DNA of 64,000 bases from Hyphomicrobiales bacterium (GTDB taxonomy: Bacteria; Pseudomonadota; Alphaproteobacteria; Rhizobiales; Rhizobiaceae): NCBI GenBank assembly GCA_900468535.1, contig UBTY01000035.1, forward strand, positions 62,001 through 126,000, written 5' to 3'. Positions within the stretch are counted from its first letter, which is position 1. Each line of letters begins with the position of its first letter. Both the position numbers and the translations under genes were made by a program. The notes below the pieces were generated by a model that was given only the letters and a program-made list of their open reading frames with translations, did no database searches and was not told where the DNA came from. Below are positions 16,710 through 24,801 of this stretch, in pieces.

Positions 16710-17351
16710 ATGACATACGACAGCTCGGCCGGACAGATCTTGATCCTGAACGGTGCTCCGCGTAGCGGAAAGTCGTCGATCGCGAAGGCGATCCAGGAGC
16801 ATTTCGACGGCCCCTGGATGAACCTCGGCGTCGATGCCTATAACGGCATGACGCCGGAGCGCTATCTGCCCGGCATCGGGCTGCGGCCGGGTGGGGAACG
16901 CCCGGATCTCGAGGAGATGGTGCCGTTTTTCTATGCCGCGCTCTATGAGTCGATCGCCATCCATGCCGGGCTCGGGCTCAATATCGTTGCCGATCTTGGT
17001 CATCATGACAGTTACTCCCAGCCGCTTGGCATTCTTGCCGATTGCGCGCGCCGCCTGGAGGGCCTTCCCGTGCTTTTCGTCGGCGTCCGGTGTCCGATCG
17101 AGGTCATCATGAAGCGCCGCGAGATCGTCGAGCCCGGCCGCGAGGCCCTTTATGTCAGAGGCGGCGAAACGGATGCGATCCCCGAGCCGGTCCGGCTATG
17201 GCAGAAGGAAGTCCATATTCCCGGCATCTACGACATGGAGCTCGATACGGCCGTCTTGACGCCGGCCGAATGCGCCGAGGCCATTCGTCACCAGCTCGAT
17301 CTCGGCATTCCCCAGCCATCCGCCTTCGAGCAGCTTGCCGGACTGCGCTGA
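16710..17351 (+). CDS. Chloramphenicol-phosphotransferase-like P-loop kinase
   Basis: A 213-aa P-loop protein of the chloramphenicol phosphotransferase (CPT) family. The opening ILILNGAPRSGKSSIAKAIQ gives the Walker A motif, GVDAYNGM near 39 carries the Asp equivalent to the CPT catalytic residue, VADLGHH near 96 follows, and the later RCPIEVIMKRRE is the lid-like Arg segment. It is longer than Streptomyces CPT (about 178 aa) at the C-terminus. The true substrate is unknown; antibiotic modification should not be assumed. It is the only plus-strand gene in this part of the cta region and appears to be an insertion. Confidence 0.78.
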   Translation: MTYDSSAGQILILNGAPRSGKSSIAKAIQEHFDGPWMNLGVDAYNGMTPERYLPGIGLRPGGERPDLEEMVPFFYAALYESIAIHAGLGLNIVADLGHHDSYSQPLGILADCARRLEGLPVLFVGVRCPIEVIMKRREIVEPGREALYVRGGETDAIPEPVRLWQKEVHIPGIYDMELDTAVLTPAECAEAIRHQLDLGIPQPSAFEQLAGLR

Positions 17352-17357
17352 AACAAC

Positions 17358-17385
17358 GAAGCTGGGTGCAGCAGCGCCCAGCTTC
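17358..17385 (+). terminator. Hairpin after the CPT-like gene
   Basis: A 12-bp stem with one G-T pair (GAAGCTGGGTGC / GCGCCCAGCTTC, loop AGCA) starts 7 bases after the stop codon. No clear T-run follows, so it may be a weak terminator or an RNA-stabilising hairpin. Confidence 0.5.
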
Positions 17386-17402
17386 GCCAAAACGAGCGCC
17401 CT

Positions 17403-17558
17403 CTACCCCTCGTAAGGGGCGTGAGTATCCCGGCAATAGCTGAATTCCAAATCGGTGACCGGCGTCTTCATGATAGTTGCCAGCACGCGACACATCCGTC
17501 GTGGCGGGAGTTCAATAAGACCAAACGGGGGAGCCGAGCTTTCCACTTTACGGTTCAC
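17403..17558 (-). CDS. Possible 51-aa ORF or coding remnant
   Basis: In an otherwise gene-free 308-base stretch (17352-17659) this minus-strand frame runs from GTG 17558 to TAG 17403. Its end, MKTPVTDLEFSYCRDTHAPY, has protein-like composition. No ribosome site is convincing and no family is recognised. It may be the 3' remnant of a larger gene or of a mobile element that entered the cta cluster. The rest of the stretch holds only the hairpin after the CPT gene. Confidence 0.22.
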   Translation of the reverse strand: MNRKVESSAPPFGLIELPPRRMCRVLATIMKTPVTDLEFSYCRDTHAPYEG

Positions 17559-17659
17559 TAGATCGCGGCGCCGACTGAGCGTTATTTGCGGTCACGAACC
17601 AGCTTATGCCAACAGCGATTTATTGAGAATGGGCAAAAAACCTGCGGCATGCACCGAGC

Positions 17660-18157
17660 TCATTTCTTCCGTCCGAAGGGGCGCTTCGGAGAAGCGCGCT
17701 CAGGGTTCAGACCGTCTGGGCCGCGATCACTAGGTTTCGTAGGTCCGCGATTGCGTCGAAACCACAGCCAACGCCCACTAAGTGTCCCCAAAACAAATGC
17801 CGCGCAAGCGGGCGCAAGTAGCGAACTCAAAAGGATCAGCGGCATCACTACAACTGTGACCACCACCGCAGCCACTATAATTAAGAGATCCAGCCACTCA
17901 TTGCTTGGAATGCCTGATGCGTCGATGTGCGGGAAAAATGCTCGCAGCGTATAAGGGCCATCAACAAAGAAAATTCGATACGCATCAAGCGCTGCCCAAA
18001 GCGCGGCATACCAAGCCACTTTATTCAGGCGGCGCCCCGTATACTCCCTCCTGCTGCTCTCGTGATAAGCTCTATCAGCTGCCAGCAGAAAGACTATGAC
18101 CGCGCCGATACATAGCACCACGTACCACCCAAATAGCGTATCACCGTGCAAATCCAT
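17660..18157 (-). CDS. Hypothetical membrane protein
   Basis: A 165-aa protein with about three hydrophobic segments: residues 10-27 (FGWYVVLCIGAVIVFLLA), 47-64, and a long one near 88-128 (DLLIIVAAVVVTVVVMPLIL and following). A basic, Pro-rich tail ends KRPFGRKK. I recognise no family. The surrounding DNA is less GC-rich than the cta genes. It lies between the cta cluster and the CPT-like gene in the likely inserted block. A membrane-integrity or phage-defence role would be guesswork. Confidence 0.55.
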   Translation of the reverse strand: MDLHGDTLFGWYVVLCIGAVIVFLLAADRAYHESSRREYTGRRLNKVAWYAALWAALDAYRIFFVDGPYTLRAFFPHIDASGIPSNEWLDLLIIVAAVVVTVVVMPLILLSSLLAPACAAFVLGTLSGRWLWFRRNRGPTKPSDRGPDGLNPERASPKRPFGRKK

Positions 18158-18328
18158 GGGCCTCGCGGGTTTATGGCTCTTACGACTTTGGCGTCTTCTG
18201 CATGTCTAGAAGAACCACCTTTCGCTTTTGACAGACGATACGAAATTCTCGTTTAAGTTGATTTAATTCATCGCTTTCAATTATACCGAAAATTCTGCAG
18301 CCGATCCCGAAATAGTGAAAGTATCAGT

Positions 18329-18354
18329 AGTTTCGGCTGAAAGCCGCCGAAACT
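18329..18354. terminator. Second hairpin beyond ctaE
   Basis: A perfect 9-bp stem AGTTTCGGC / GCCGAAACT with a short loop, directly next to the stronger terminator at 18355. The two hairpins in tandem separate the cta transcript from the inserted genes. Confidence 0.5.
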
Positions 18355-18391
18355 AAAAATGCGGAGCCACACATTGGTGACTCCGCATTTG
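18355..18391 (-). terminator. Rho-independent terminator of the cta operon
   Basis: On the minus strand the stem AAATGCGGAGTCACC pairs with GGCTCCGCATTT (one mismatch near the loop) and is followed by TTTTTAG. It lies 51 bases after the ctaE stop and should end the ctaCDBGE transcript. Confidence 0.75.
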
Positions 18392-18441
18392 CTTTACAGC
18401 GAACCCTGCGACCCGCCTCCATCAGTTCAATAGCGCACCCA

Positions 18442-19320
18442 TCACCCCGCGGCGAGCGGCGCACCCCAGCCGCCCCAGACGTAGATCGAGAAGAACAGGA
18501 ACAGCCAGACGACGTCGACGAAGTGCCAGTACCAGGCGGCCGCCTCGAAGCCGAAGTGCTGCTTCGGCGTGAAATCGCCACGCAGCGCACGAATGAGGCA
18601 GACGACCAGGAAGATCGTTCCGACCAGCACGTGGAAGCCGTGGAAGCCGGTCGCCATGAAGAAGGTCGCGCCGTAGATCGAGTTCTTGAACGCGAATGGG
18701 GCGTGGGCGTATTCGTAGGCCTGAACGCTCGAGAACAGGACACCGAGCAGAACCGTCAGCGTCAGGCCCTGAATGAGGCCCTTGCGATCGTTATGCAGCA
18801 GCGCGTGGTGCGCCCAGGTGACCGTCGTGCCCGAAAGAAGCAGGATGACGGTGTTGTAGATCGGCAGGTGCCAGGGGTCGAGAACCTCGATGCCCTTCGG
18901 CGGCCACTGACCGCCGGTGAAGGCGAGGCGCGACGCCTGGATAGCCTCATGCGGATAAAGGCTTGCATCGAAATAGGCCCAGAACCAGGCAACGAAGAAC
19001 ATCACTTCCGAAGCGATGAACATGATCATGCCGTAGCGCAGGTGCAGCGACACGACGCGGGTATGCGCTCCCTCGTGCGCTTCCTTTACGGTATCTGCCC
19101 ACCAGCCGTACATGACGTAGAGAACGAGTGCCAGGCCGATGAAGAACAGCCACGGATGCGCCCATTCGATGCCGAAAATGTGCAGCGAGCCGCCATTGAT
19201 GTAGCGCATGAAGCCAACACCGCCAAACGCCATGATGAAGGCGCCGATCGAGGCCAGCAACGGCCACGGGCTTGGATCGATGATGTGGTAATCGTGATGT
19301 TTCTGATGAGCATCAGCCAT
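18442..19320 (-). CDS. ctaE: Cytochrome c oxidase subunit III
   Basis: A 292-aa seven-helix subunit III of the aa3-type oxidase. Family features: an N-terminal MADAHQKHHDYHI, then DPSPWPLLASIGAF, the SEVMFFVAWFWAYFD segment near 105, GTTVTWAHHAL near 165, and the C-terminal AAAWYWHFVDVVWLFLFFSIYVWG. The frame extends upstream to the ctaG stop, but ATG 19320 gives the conserved N-terminus. It is the last gene of the leftward cta operon and is followed by a terminator. Confidence 0.97.
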   Translation of the reverse strand: MADAHQKHHDYHIIDPSPWPLLASIGAFIMAFGGVGFMRYINGGSLHIFGIEWAHPWLFFIGLALVLYVMYGWWADTVKEAHEGAHTRVVSLHLRYGMIMFIASEVMFFVAWFWAYFDASLYPHEAIQASRLAFTGGQWPPKGIEVLDPWHLPIYNTVILLLSGTTVTWAHHALLHNDRKGLIQGLTLTVLLGVLFSSVQAYEYAHAPFAFKNSIYGATFFMATGFHGFHVLVGTIFLVVCLIRALRGDFTPKQHFGFEAAAWYWHFVDVVWLFLFFSIYVWGGWGAPLAAG

Positions 19321-19379
19321 GTAAGCTATCCCCGGATCTCTTCCTCTCCGCTCCGGCTTAGCCGGAAACGAACCCTCAA

Positions 19380-19985
19380 TCAAAGTTTCTTTTCAAGCTT
19401 TCCCGCACCACCCTCGTTCAAGGCCACCGGCTTCGGGCCTTCCTTCGGGTAGAAGGTATAGGACAAGGTAACCGTATGAATGTCCTTCGATTCAACGGCC
19501 TTGGTAATATCTGGATCGATGTAGAAAACGACCGGCATCTCGAGCTTCTCGCCCGGCTTCAGCACGGTCTCGTTGAAGCAGAAGCACTGCACCTTGTTGA
19601 AGTAGGCGCCCGCCTCGCCCGGCGTCACGTTGAAGACAGCCTGTCCATAGGCTGGCTTGTCCGACTTGTTCACCGCGACGAAATTGACCTGGATGGTCTC
19701 GCCGATCCGTGGGTTGACCTCACGCTCGACCGGCTTGAACTCCCATTCGAGGCCGGGCGCGACATTGGCGTCGAAGGTGACGCGCATCTTGCGGTCCAGA
19801 ATGACTGTCGATGCCTGCTCGACGCGCTGTGTCGTGCCGTTATAGCCGGTCAACTGACAGAACATCCGGTAGAGCGGCACGGCAGCATAGCTCGCAGCAC
19901 CCATGCCGACGACAAACGACAGGCACATGAAAACCACGGCGCCATTGTTGCGCGGCCTTTTCGGTGTGCTTGGCATCCCGCTCAT
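19380..19985 (-). CDS. ctaG: Cytochrome c oxidase assembly protein CtaG (Cox11 type)
   Basis: A 201-aa Cox11-type copper chaperone that delivers copper to the CuB site of subunit I. A single N-terminal anchor (residues 16-38, VVFMCLSFVVGMGAASYAAVP) precedes the periplasmic beta-sandwich domain. The copper-binding motif is in KVQCFCFNE near 133, and the early conserved PLYRMFCQLTG cysteine is present. It is separated by 1 base from the coxF-like stop. Order ctaB-coxF-ctaG-ctaE is the standard alphaproteobacterial arrangement. Confidence 0.96.
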   Translation of the reverse strand: MSGMPSTPKRPRNNGAVVFMCLSFVVGMGAASYAAVPLYRMFCQLTGYNGTTQRVEQASTVILDRKMRVTFDANVAPGLEWEFKPVEREVNPRIGETIQVNFVAVNKSDKPAYGQAVFNVTPGEAGAYFNKVQCFCFNETVLKPGEKLEMPVVFYIDPDITKAVESKDIHTVTLSYTFYPKEGPKPVALNEGGAGKLEKKL

Positions 19986-19986
19986 C

Positions 19987-20127
19987 TTACATGTGCCCCG
20001 ACGTGAACTTGACGATGGTGATTGCGTAGAAAAGGATCACCAGCCCGGCGAGAACCAGACCGAGAGCGACATTTCGGTTGCGCCGCGATTTGCGCTGCGC
20101 GTCCGTGAGCTTGACCGTATCAATCAA
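19987..20127 (-). CDS. CoxF-like small membrane protein, 46 aa
   Basis: This very small gene between ctaB and ctaG is easy to miss. The TTG start at 20127 overlaps the ctaB stop (TTGA) and has GGAGGT five bases upstream. The product is a basic N-terminus (LTDAQRKSRRNRNVALG) plus one transmembrane helix (LVLAGLVILFYAITIVKF). Position, length and the xRRxRNxA pattern fit the CoxF family of oxidase-linked single-span proteins found in rhizobia and Paracoccus. Its job in oxidase assembly is not well defined. Confidence 0.8.
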   Translation of the reverse strand: MIDTVKLTDAQRKSRRNRNVALGLVLAGLVILFYAITIVKFTSGHM

Positions 20128-21080
20128 AGCAGACCTCCCGTATGCGATACCAGCACGGCAGCGAGCCGATCGAACATCAGGGCGGAGAAGACGGCGAACA
20201 GATAGAAGATCGAATAGGCGAAGAGCTTCTTGGCCGGAACCATCTTCTCATCGCCGTCCGGCATCCGCCAGACGGCGATGGAACAGTAGATGAAGATCGC
20301 GCCGAGGGCGGCGGCGACAAGACCGTAGCCGATGCTTGCGAAGCCGAGGACCGACGGCAGAACGCCGCAGATCGCCGTCAGCACCGCATAGAGAACGATC
20401 TGGTGCTTCGTGGTGCGCTCACCCGATACGTTCGGCAGCATGGGAACGCCGACCGCCTCGTAGTCGCCCATCTTGAAGAGAGCGAGCGCCCAGAAATGCG
20501 CCGGCGTCCACAGGAAGATGATCATGAAGAGAACGACGCTCTCGATCGTCACCGTCCCGGTCACGCAGGCCCAGCCGATCATTGGGGGAAACGCGCCGGC
20601 GGCACCGCCGATGACGATGTTCTGCGGCGTGGAGCGCTTCAGCCACATCGTATAGACGACGGCGTAGAAGAAGATCGTGAAGGCCAGGATCGAGGCTGCG
20701 AGCCAATTGACGGCGAGCCCGAGGATCGTGACCGAGAAACAGGAAAGAACCAGGCCGAAGGCCAGTGCCTCGTTCGGCATGATGTTGCCGGCCGGGATCG
20801 GGCGCTTGGCAGTCCGCGTCATGATGGCGTCGATGTCGGCATCGTACCACATGTTGAGCGCGCCCGAGGCGCCTGCACCGACCGCGATGCAGAGAATGGC
20901 AATCAGGCCGATGACCGGGTTGATGTGGCCCGGCGCCACGACCAGACCCGCGAATGCCGTGAAGACCACAAGCGACATCACGCGTGGCTTCAGAAGCTCG
21001 AAATAATCGCGTGCGCTTGCTTCCGACAGGCGAAATTCGCCGTCATGAGCAAGAGTTTTGCGATTGCCGATTACTGTCAT
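20124..21080 (-). CDS. ctaB: Protoheme IX farnesyltransferase (heme O synthase)
   Basis: A 318-aa UbiA-family polyprenyltransferase that adds a farnesyl group to heme b to give heme o, the precursor of heme a. It has nine-helix-type hydrophobicity. The first Asp-rich motif is NMWYDADIDAIMTRTAKRPIP near residue 76. The WTPAHFWALALFKMGDYEAVGVPMLP motif with conserved His, Asp and Tyr is near 193. Upstream in-frame residues are not conserved, so ATG 21080, preceded by AGGACGAG, is chosen. It lies downstream of ctaD and is translationally coupled to the coxF-like gene. Confidence 0.96.
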   Translation of the reverse strand: MTVIGNRKTLAHDGEFRLSEASARDYFELLKPRVMSLVVFTAFAGLVVAPGHINPVIGLIAILCIAVGAGASGALNMWYDADIDAIMTRTAKRPIPAGNIMPNEALAFGLVLSCFSVTILGLAVNWLAASILAFTIFFYAVVYTMWLKRSTPQNIVIGGAAGAFPPMIGWACVTGTVTIESVVLFMIIFLWTPAHFWALALFKMGDYEAVGVPMLPNVSGERTTKHQIVLYAVLTAICGVLPSVLGFASIGYGLVAAALGAIFIYCSIAVWRMPDGDEKMVPAKKLFAYSIFYLFAVFSALMFDRLAAVLVSHTGGLL

Positions 21081-21148
21081 TATCTCGTCCTGCAAACTTG
21101 AAGGCGATCGCCGCACTCTAACATGCGGCGATCGCAATTGCTCGCACC

Positions 21149-22858
21149 TTACTTGATGCGCGGGAGCTGTTCCCACTGGTGGTATGGCGGCGGCGAAGAC
21201 AGCTGCCATTCCAGCGTCGTTGCACCTTCACCCCACGGATTGTCACCAGCGACGCGCTTCTTGGCGAAGGCTTCGAAGACGCCGACGAGGAAGATCAGCA
21301 CGCCGACGGCCGAGATGTAGGAGCCGATAGAGGAAACATAGTTCCAGCCGGCAAATGCATCCGGGTAGTCGATATAGCGGCGCGGCATGCCGGCGAGACC
21401 GAGGAAGTGCTGCGGGAAGAACACCAGGTTGACGCCGATGAACATGACCCAGAAGTGCAGCTTGCCGAGGAACTCGTTGTACATGTAGCCGCTCATCTTC
21501 GGGAACCAGTAGTACCAGGCAGCGAAGATGGCGAAGACGGCGCCGAGCGACAGAACGTAGTGGAAGTGAGCCACGACGTAGTAGGTGTCATGGAGCGAAC
21601 GGTCGAGGCCGGCGTTGGCGAGCTGGACGCCCGTGACACCACCAACCGTGAACAGGAAGATGAAGCCGATCGCCCAGACCATCGGCGTGCGGAAGGTGAT
21701 CGAACCACCCCACATCGTCGCGATCCAGGAGAAGATCTTCACGCCCGTCGGAACGGCAATGACCATCGTTGCGAACACGAAGTAGCGCTGTGCATCGAGC
21801 GACAAACCGACCGTGTACATGTGGTGCGCCCAGACGACGAAGCCGACGGCACCGATCGCGACCATGGCGTAGGCCATGCCGAGGTAGCCGAAAACCGGCT
21901 TCTTCGAGAAGGTCGAGATGATGTGGCTGACGATGCCGAAGCCGGGCAGGATCAGGATGTAGACTTCCGGGTGACCGAAGAACCAGAACAGGTGCTGGTA
22001 AAGGATCGGGTCGCCGCCGCCCTCGGGCACGAAGAAGGACGTGCCGAAGTTGCGGTCGGTCAGCATCATGGTGATGGCGCCGGCGAGGACCGGGAGCGAC
22101 AGCAGAAGCAGGAAGGCGGTGATCAGAACCGACCAGGCAAACAGCGGCATCTTGTGCAGCGTCATGCCAGGAGCGCGCATGTTCAGGATCGTGGTGATGA
22201 AGTTGATCGCACCGAGGATCGAGGACGCACCGGCAATGTGGAGCGCGAAGATCGCAAGGTCGACAGCCGGGCCCGGCGTACCGGAGCTCGACAGCGGCGG
22301 ATACATCGTCCAGCCGCCACCTGCGCCGTAAGCGCCGGCAGGACCTTCAACGAACATCGACATGATGAGCAGAAGGAAGGCCGGAACGATCAGCCAGAAG
22401 GAAATGTTATTCAGACGCGGGAACGCCATGTCAGGCGCGCCGATCATGATCGGCACCATCCAGTTGGCGAAACCACCGATCATCGCCGGCATGACCATGA
22501 AGAAGATCATGATCAGCGCGTGCGCTGTGGTGAACATGTTGAACATCTGCTTGGCGCCGTCGATGGCGGCGTCGCCTTCATAGCCGTAAACCATGGCTGC
22601 CAGACCGTGGAAGATCTGGATGCCCGGCTCCTGCAGCTCCATGCGCATGGCAACGGAGAGCGCGCCGCCGATGATGCCGGCGATGATCGCGAAGATCAGG
22701 TAGAGCGTGCCGATATCCTTGTGGTTCGTCGAGAAGAACCAGCGATTGATGAAGCTCGGCTTGTGCGAGTGGTCGTGGTGGTGATCGTCATGATGATCAT
22801 GGGCGTGTGCGCCGTGGTCGTGATCATGCGAATGATCGTGTGCGGAAGGTCCAGCCAT
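21149..22858 (-). CDS. ctaD: Cytochrome c oxidase subunit I with His-rich N-terminus
   Basis: The 569-aa catalytic subunit I of the aa3 oxidase, which holds heme a and the heme a3-CuB centre. The core begins WFFSTNHKDIGTLYLIFA. The Tyr-His crosslink segment WFFGHPEVYILILPGFG and the HHMYTVGL and HDTYYVVAHFHYVLS heme-ligand segments are intact. The first 45 residues are unusual in being packed with His and Asp (HDHSHDHDHGAHAHDHHDD and more). ATG 22858 gives MAGPSAH. An upstream in-frame extension would overlap ctaC and is not credible. It follows ctaC after 19 bases. Confidence 0.97.
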   Translation of the reverse strand: MAGPSAHDHSHDHDHGAHAHDHHDDHHHDHSHKPSFINRWFFSTNHKDIGTLYLIFAIIAGIIGGALSVAMRMELQEPGIQIFHGLAAMVYGYEGDAAIDGAKQMFNMFTTAHALIMIFFMVMPAMIGGFANWMVPIMIGAPDMAFPRLNNISFWLIVPAFLLLIMSMFVEGPAGAYGAGGGWTMYPPLSSSGTPGPAVDLAIFALHIAGASSILGAINFITTILNMRAPGMTLHKMPLFAWSVLITAFLLLLSLPVLAGAITMMLTDRNFGTSFFVPEGGGDPILYQHLFWFFGHPEVYILILPGFGIVSHIISTFSKKPVFGYLGMAYAMVAIGAVGFVVWAHHMYTVGLSLDAQRYFVFATMVIAVPTGVKIFSWIATMWGGSITFRTPMVWAIGFIFLFTVGGVTGVQLANAGLDRSLHDTYYVVAHFHYVLSLGAVFAIFAAWYYWFPKMSGYMYNEFLGKLHFWVMFIGVNLVFFPQHFLGLAGMPRRYIDYPDAFAGWNYVSSIGSYISAVGVLIFLVGVFEAFAKKRVAGDNPWGEGATTLEWQLSSPPPYHQWEQLPRIK

Positions 22859-22877
22859 AGTCCCGTTCCCTCTTCCC

Positions 22878-23771
22878 TTACTGTGCGACGTTTTCGGCAA
22901 CATCAACGGTCTTTGCAGGACCATCGGTTGCGGCCATGAGTGCCTTGTAGGCTCCGGGCAGATCGGCTGCGGCTGCGGTCAGCCACTGCTTGTACTTGTC
23001 CTCGGAGACGACGCGGATGGCGATCGGCATGAACGCATGATCCTTGCCGCAGAGTTCGGAACACTGGCCGTAGAAGAGCCCCTCACGCTCAGCACGGAAC
23101 CAGGTCTCGTTCAGACGGCCGGGTACAGCGTCGATCTTCACGCCGAAGGACGGCATGGCGAATGCATGGATAACGTCGGTCGGAGCCGCGGTTACGAGGA
23201 CGCGCACCGTCTTGTTGACGGGCAGAACCAGTTCGTTGTCGACGGTCAGGAGGCGCGGATAGATCGCCTTGTCTTCCTTGCCGGCGGCTGCGCGGTCGGC
23301 ATCCTTCAGCAGGAAGGAATCGAACGCGAGCGGGTTTTCGCCAGTTCCTTCGTATTCGTAGTTCCACTGCCACTGCGTCGCGGTCGCCTTGATCGTGACA
23401 TCAGGATTCTCGGGCAGCGTCAGCTGGGCAGTCAGAAGGTTGAACGACGGCACGGCGAGGAAGAGAAGCACCAGAACCGGTCCCACGGTCCAGGCGATCT
23501 CGATCAGCGTGTTGTGGCTCGTCTTGGAAGGCACCGGGTTCGCGCTAGCGCGAAACTTGAGACAGACGACGATCAGAAGAACCAGTACGAAGAGCGTGAT
23601 CGGAACGATAAACCACAGGGTATATTGTTCGAACCAATGAATGTCCCGCATGATCGGCGTGGCTGCCGGCTGCAACGTCGCCTGCCACGGCTTCGGCTGG
23701 TCGGCATAACTGCCGGAAGCAAAAAGCAGACAGACCAGCGCGGTCAGAGCTGCATAAGCCTTCTTAATCAC
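22878..23771 (-). CDS. ctaC: Cytochrome c oxidase subunit II
   Basis: This 297-aa subunit II accepts electrons from cytochrome c through CuA. It has a signal peptide (residues 1-23, ending GSYA), two transmembrane helices (about 46-68 and 88-108) and a periplasmic cupredoxin domain. The CuA ligands are in GQCSELCGKDHAFMP near 230, with the WQWNYEYEG aromatic segment near 135. The GTG start at 23771 has GAGGGAGAT upstream; earlier in-frame ATGs add residues that break the signal peptide. It is the first gene of the cta operon, with its promoter in the 336-base gap to ialB. Confidence 0.96.
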   Translation of the reverse strand: MIKKAYAALTALVCLLFASGSYADQPKPWQATLQPAATPIMRDIHWFEQYTLWFIVPITLFVLVLLIVVCLKFRASANPVPSKTSHNTLIEIAWTVGPVLVLLFLAVPSFNLLTAQLTLPENPDVTIKATATQWQWNYEYEGTGENPLAFDSFLLKDADRAAAGKEDKAIYPRLLTVDNELVLPVNKTVRVLVTAAPTDVIHAFAMPSFGVKIDAVPGRLNETWFRAEREGLFYGQCSELCGKDHAFMPIAIRVVSEDKYKQWLTAAAADLPGAYKALMAATDGPAKTVDVAENVAQ

Positions 23772-24107
23772 GTTAAAATCTCCCTCGAGCGCTGATCTGC
23801 GAAAATTGCGCGCAGAATCCTTGCCATCTCTGCGCTTCAAACCACAGTTTGGCATCCGCCGCAACAGGCCAAAGCATTTGTCTATGCGGCATTTTTGCTT
23901 GAAGATGCCTGCCTCAAGCGTCGCGAAACATTCATTGTTTTAATGCTGCACTGCGAAGAGCGAGAGCTTCGACTGGCAGAAGGAAACAACATTCCTAGGC
24001 AAACGTCCCATTTCCGCCGTAGTCCCCGGCTTTTCAGCCAGTAGGGCTTTTCATTTCGAGCGACGGGCCCCAACTTAACCGCACTGATTCGAACTGCAGA
24101 GGTTTTC
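23772..24107. promoter_or_regulatory. Divergent promoter region between ctaC and the IalB-type gene
   Basis: A 336-base gap between divergent starts, with A/T-richer patches (for example around 23870-23960). It must carry the cta operon promoter and the promoter of the IalB-type gene. I could not assign exact -35/-10 boxes or a known regulator site, and there is no small ORF worth calling. Confidence 0.5.
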
Positions 24108-24692
24108 ATGGGTTTCCGTTCCCTCGCACGGCCATTCTCGCTGACGGCGTGCATTGCGGCCGCAACGACTGCTCCCGCATTTGCGCAGCAGCCCGCGCCG
24201 GCGCAGCCTGCGCCAACACCTCCGGCATCGCAGGCGACACCGGGACAGACGCAGCCACAGGCTCCGGGCACCGTCAGATCGAACCATGGCGCCTGGTCCG
24301 TGGTGTGCGACAAGCCGGCAGGCGCATCGGCCGAGCAATGCGCGCTCATGCAGAACGTCATCGCCGAAGATCGTCCGGAAGTCGGCTTGTCGGTTGTTGT
24401 CCTCAAGACGGCTGACCGGAAATCCAAGATCCTTCGCGTTCTCGCCCCACTCGGCGTTCTGCTGCCGAACGGACTCGGCCTCAATGTCGACGGCAAGGAT
24501 ATCGGCCGCGCTTACTTCGTGCGCTGCTTCGCTGACGGCTGCTACGCAGAGGTCGTGCTGGAAGACGAACTGCTGAAGACCTTCCGCAGCGGCGCAAGCG
24601 CGACGTTCATCGTCTTCCAGACCCCCGAGGAAGGTATCGGCATTCCTGTCGATCTGAAGGGCTTTGCCGAAGGCTACGACGCCCTCCCCTAA
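24108..24692 (+). CDS. Invasion-associated locus B (IalB) family protein
   Basis: A 194-aa secreted or outer-envelope protein of the IalB family. Residues 1-26 are a signal peptide (ending PAFA), followed by a Pro/Gln/Ala linker (QQPAPAQPAPTPPASQATP). The IalB domain then has its usual elements: WSVVCDKPAG, CALMQNVI, LGVLLPNGLGLNVDG and VRCFADGCYAEVVLEDELL, with paired cysteines. In Bartonella IalB aids erythrocyte invasion. In free-living rhizobia the role is unknown. It is divergent from ctaC and precedes tldD on the same strand. Confidence 0.9.
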   Translation: MGFRSLARPFSLTACIAAATTAPAFAQQPAPAQPAPTPPASQATPGQTQPQAPGTVRSNHGAWSVVCDKPAGASAEQCALMQNVIAEDRPEVGLSVVVLKTADRKSKILRVLAPLGVLLPNGLGLNVDGKDIGRAYFVRCFADGCYAEVVLEDELLKTFRSGASATFIVFQTPEEGIGIPVDLKGFAEGYDALP

Positions 24693-24801
24693 TCATCGGG
24701 CCTGACCCTGGGCCTGATCTCCCGATTTTCGGGGCTTGCTCGAACCGTCCACCGGACCTACATCGGCTGGAAGCATTCCTGCTTCAGCGGAGCATAAAGA
24801 C

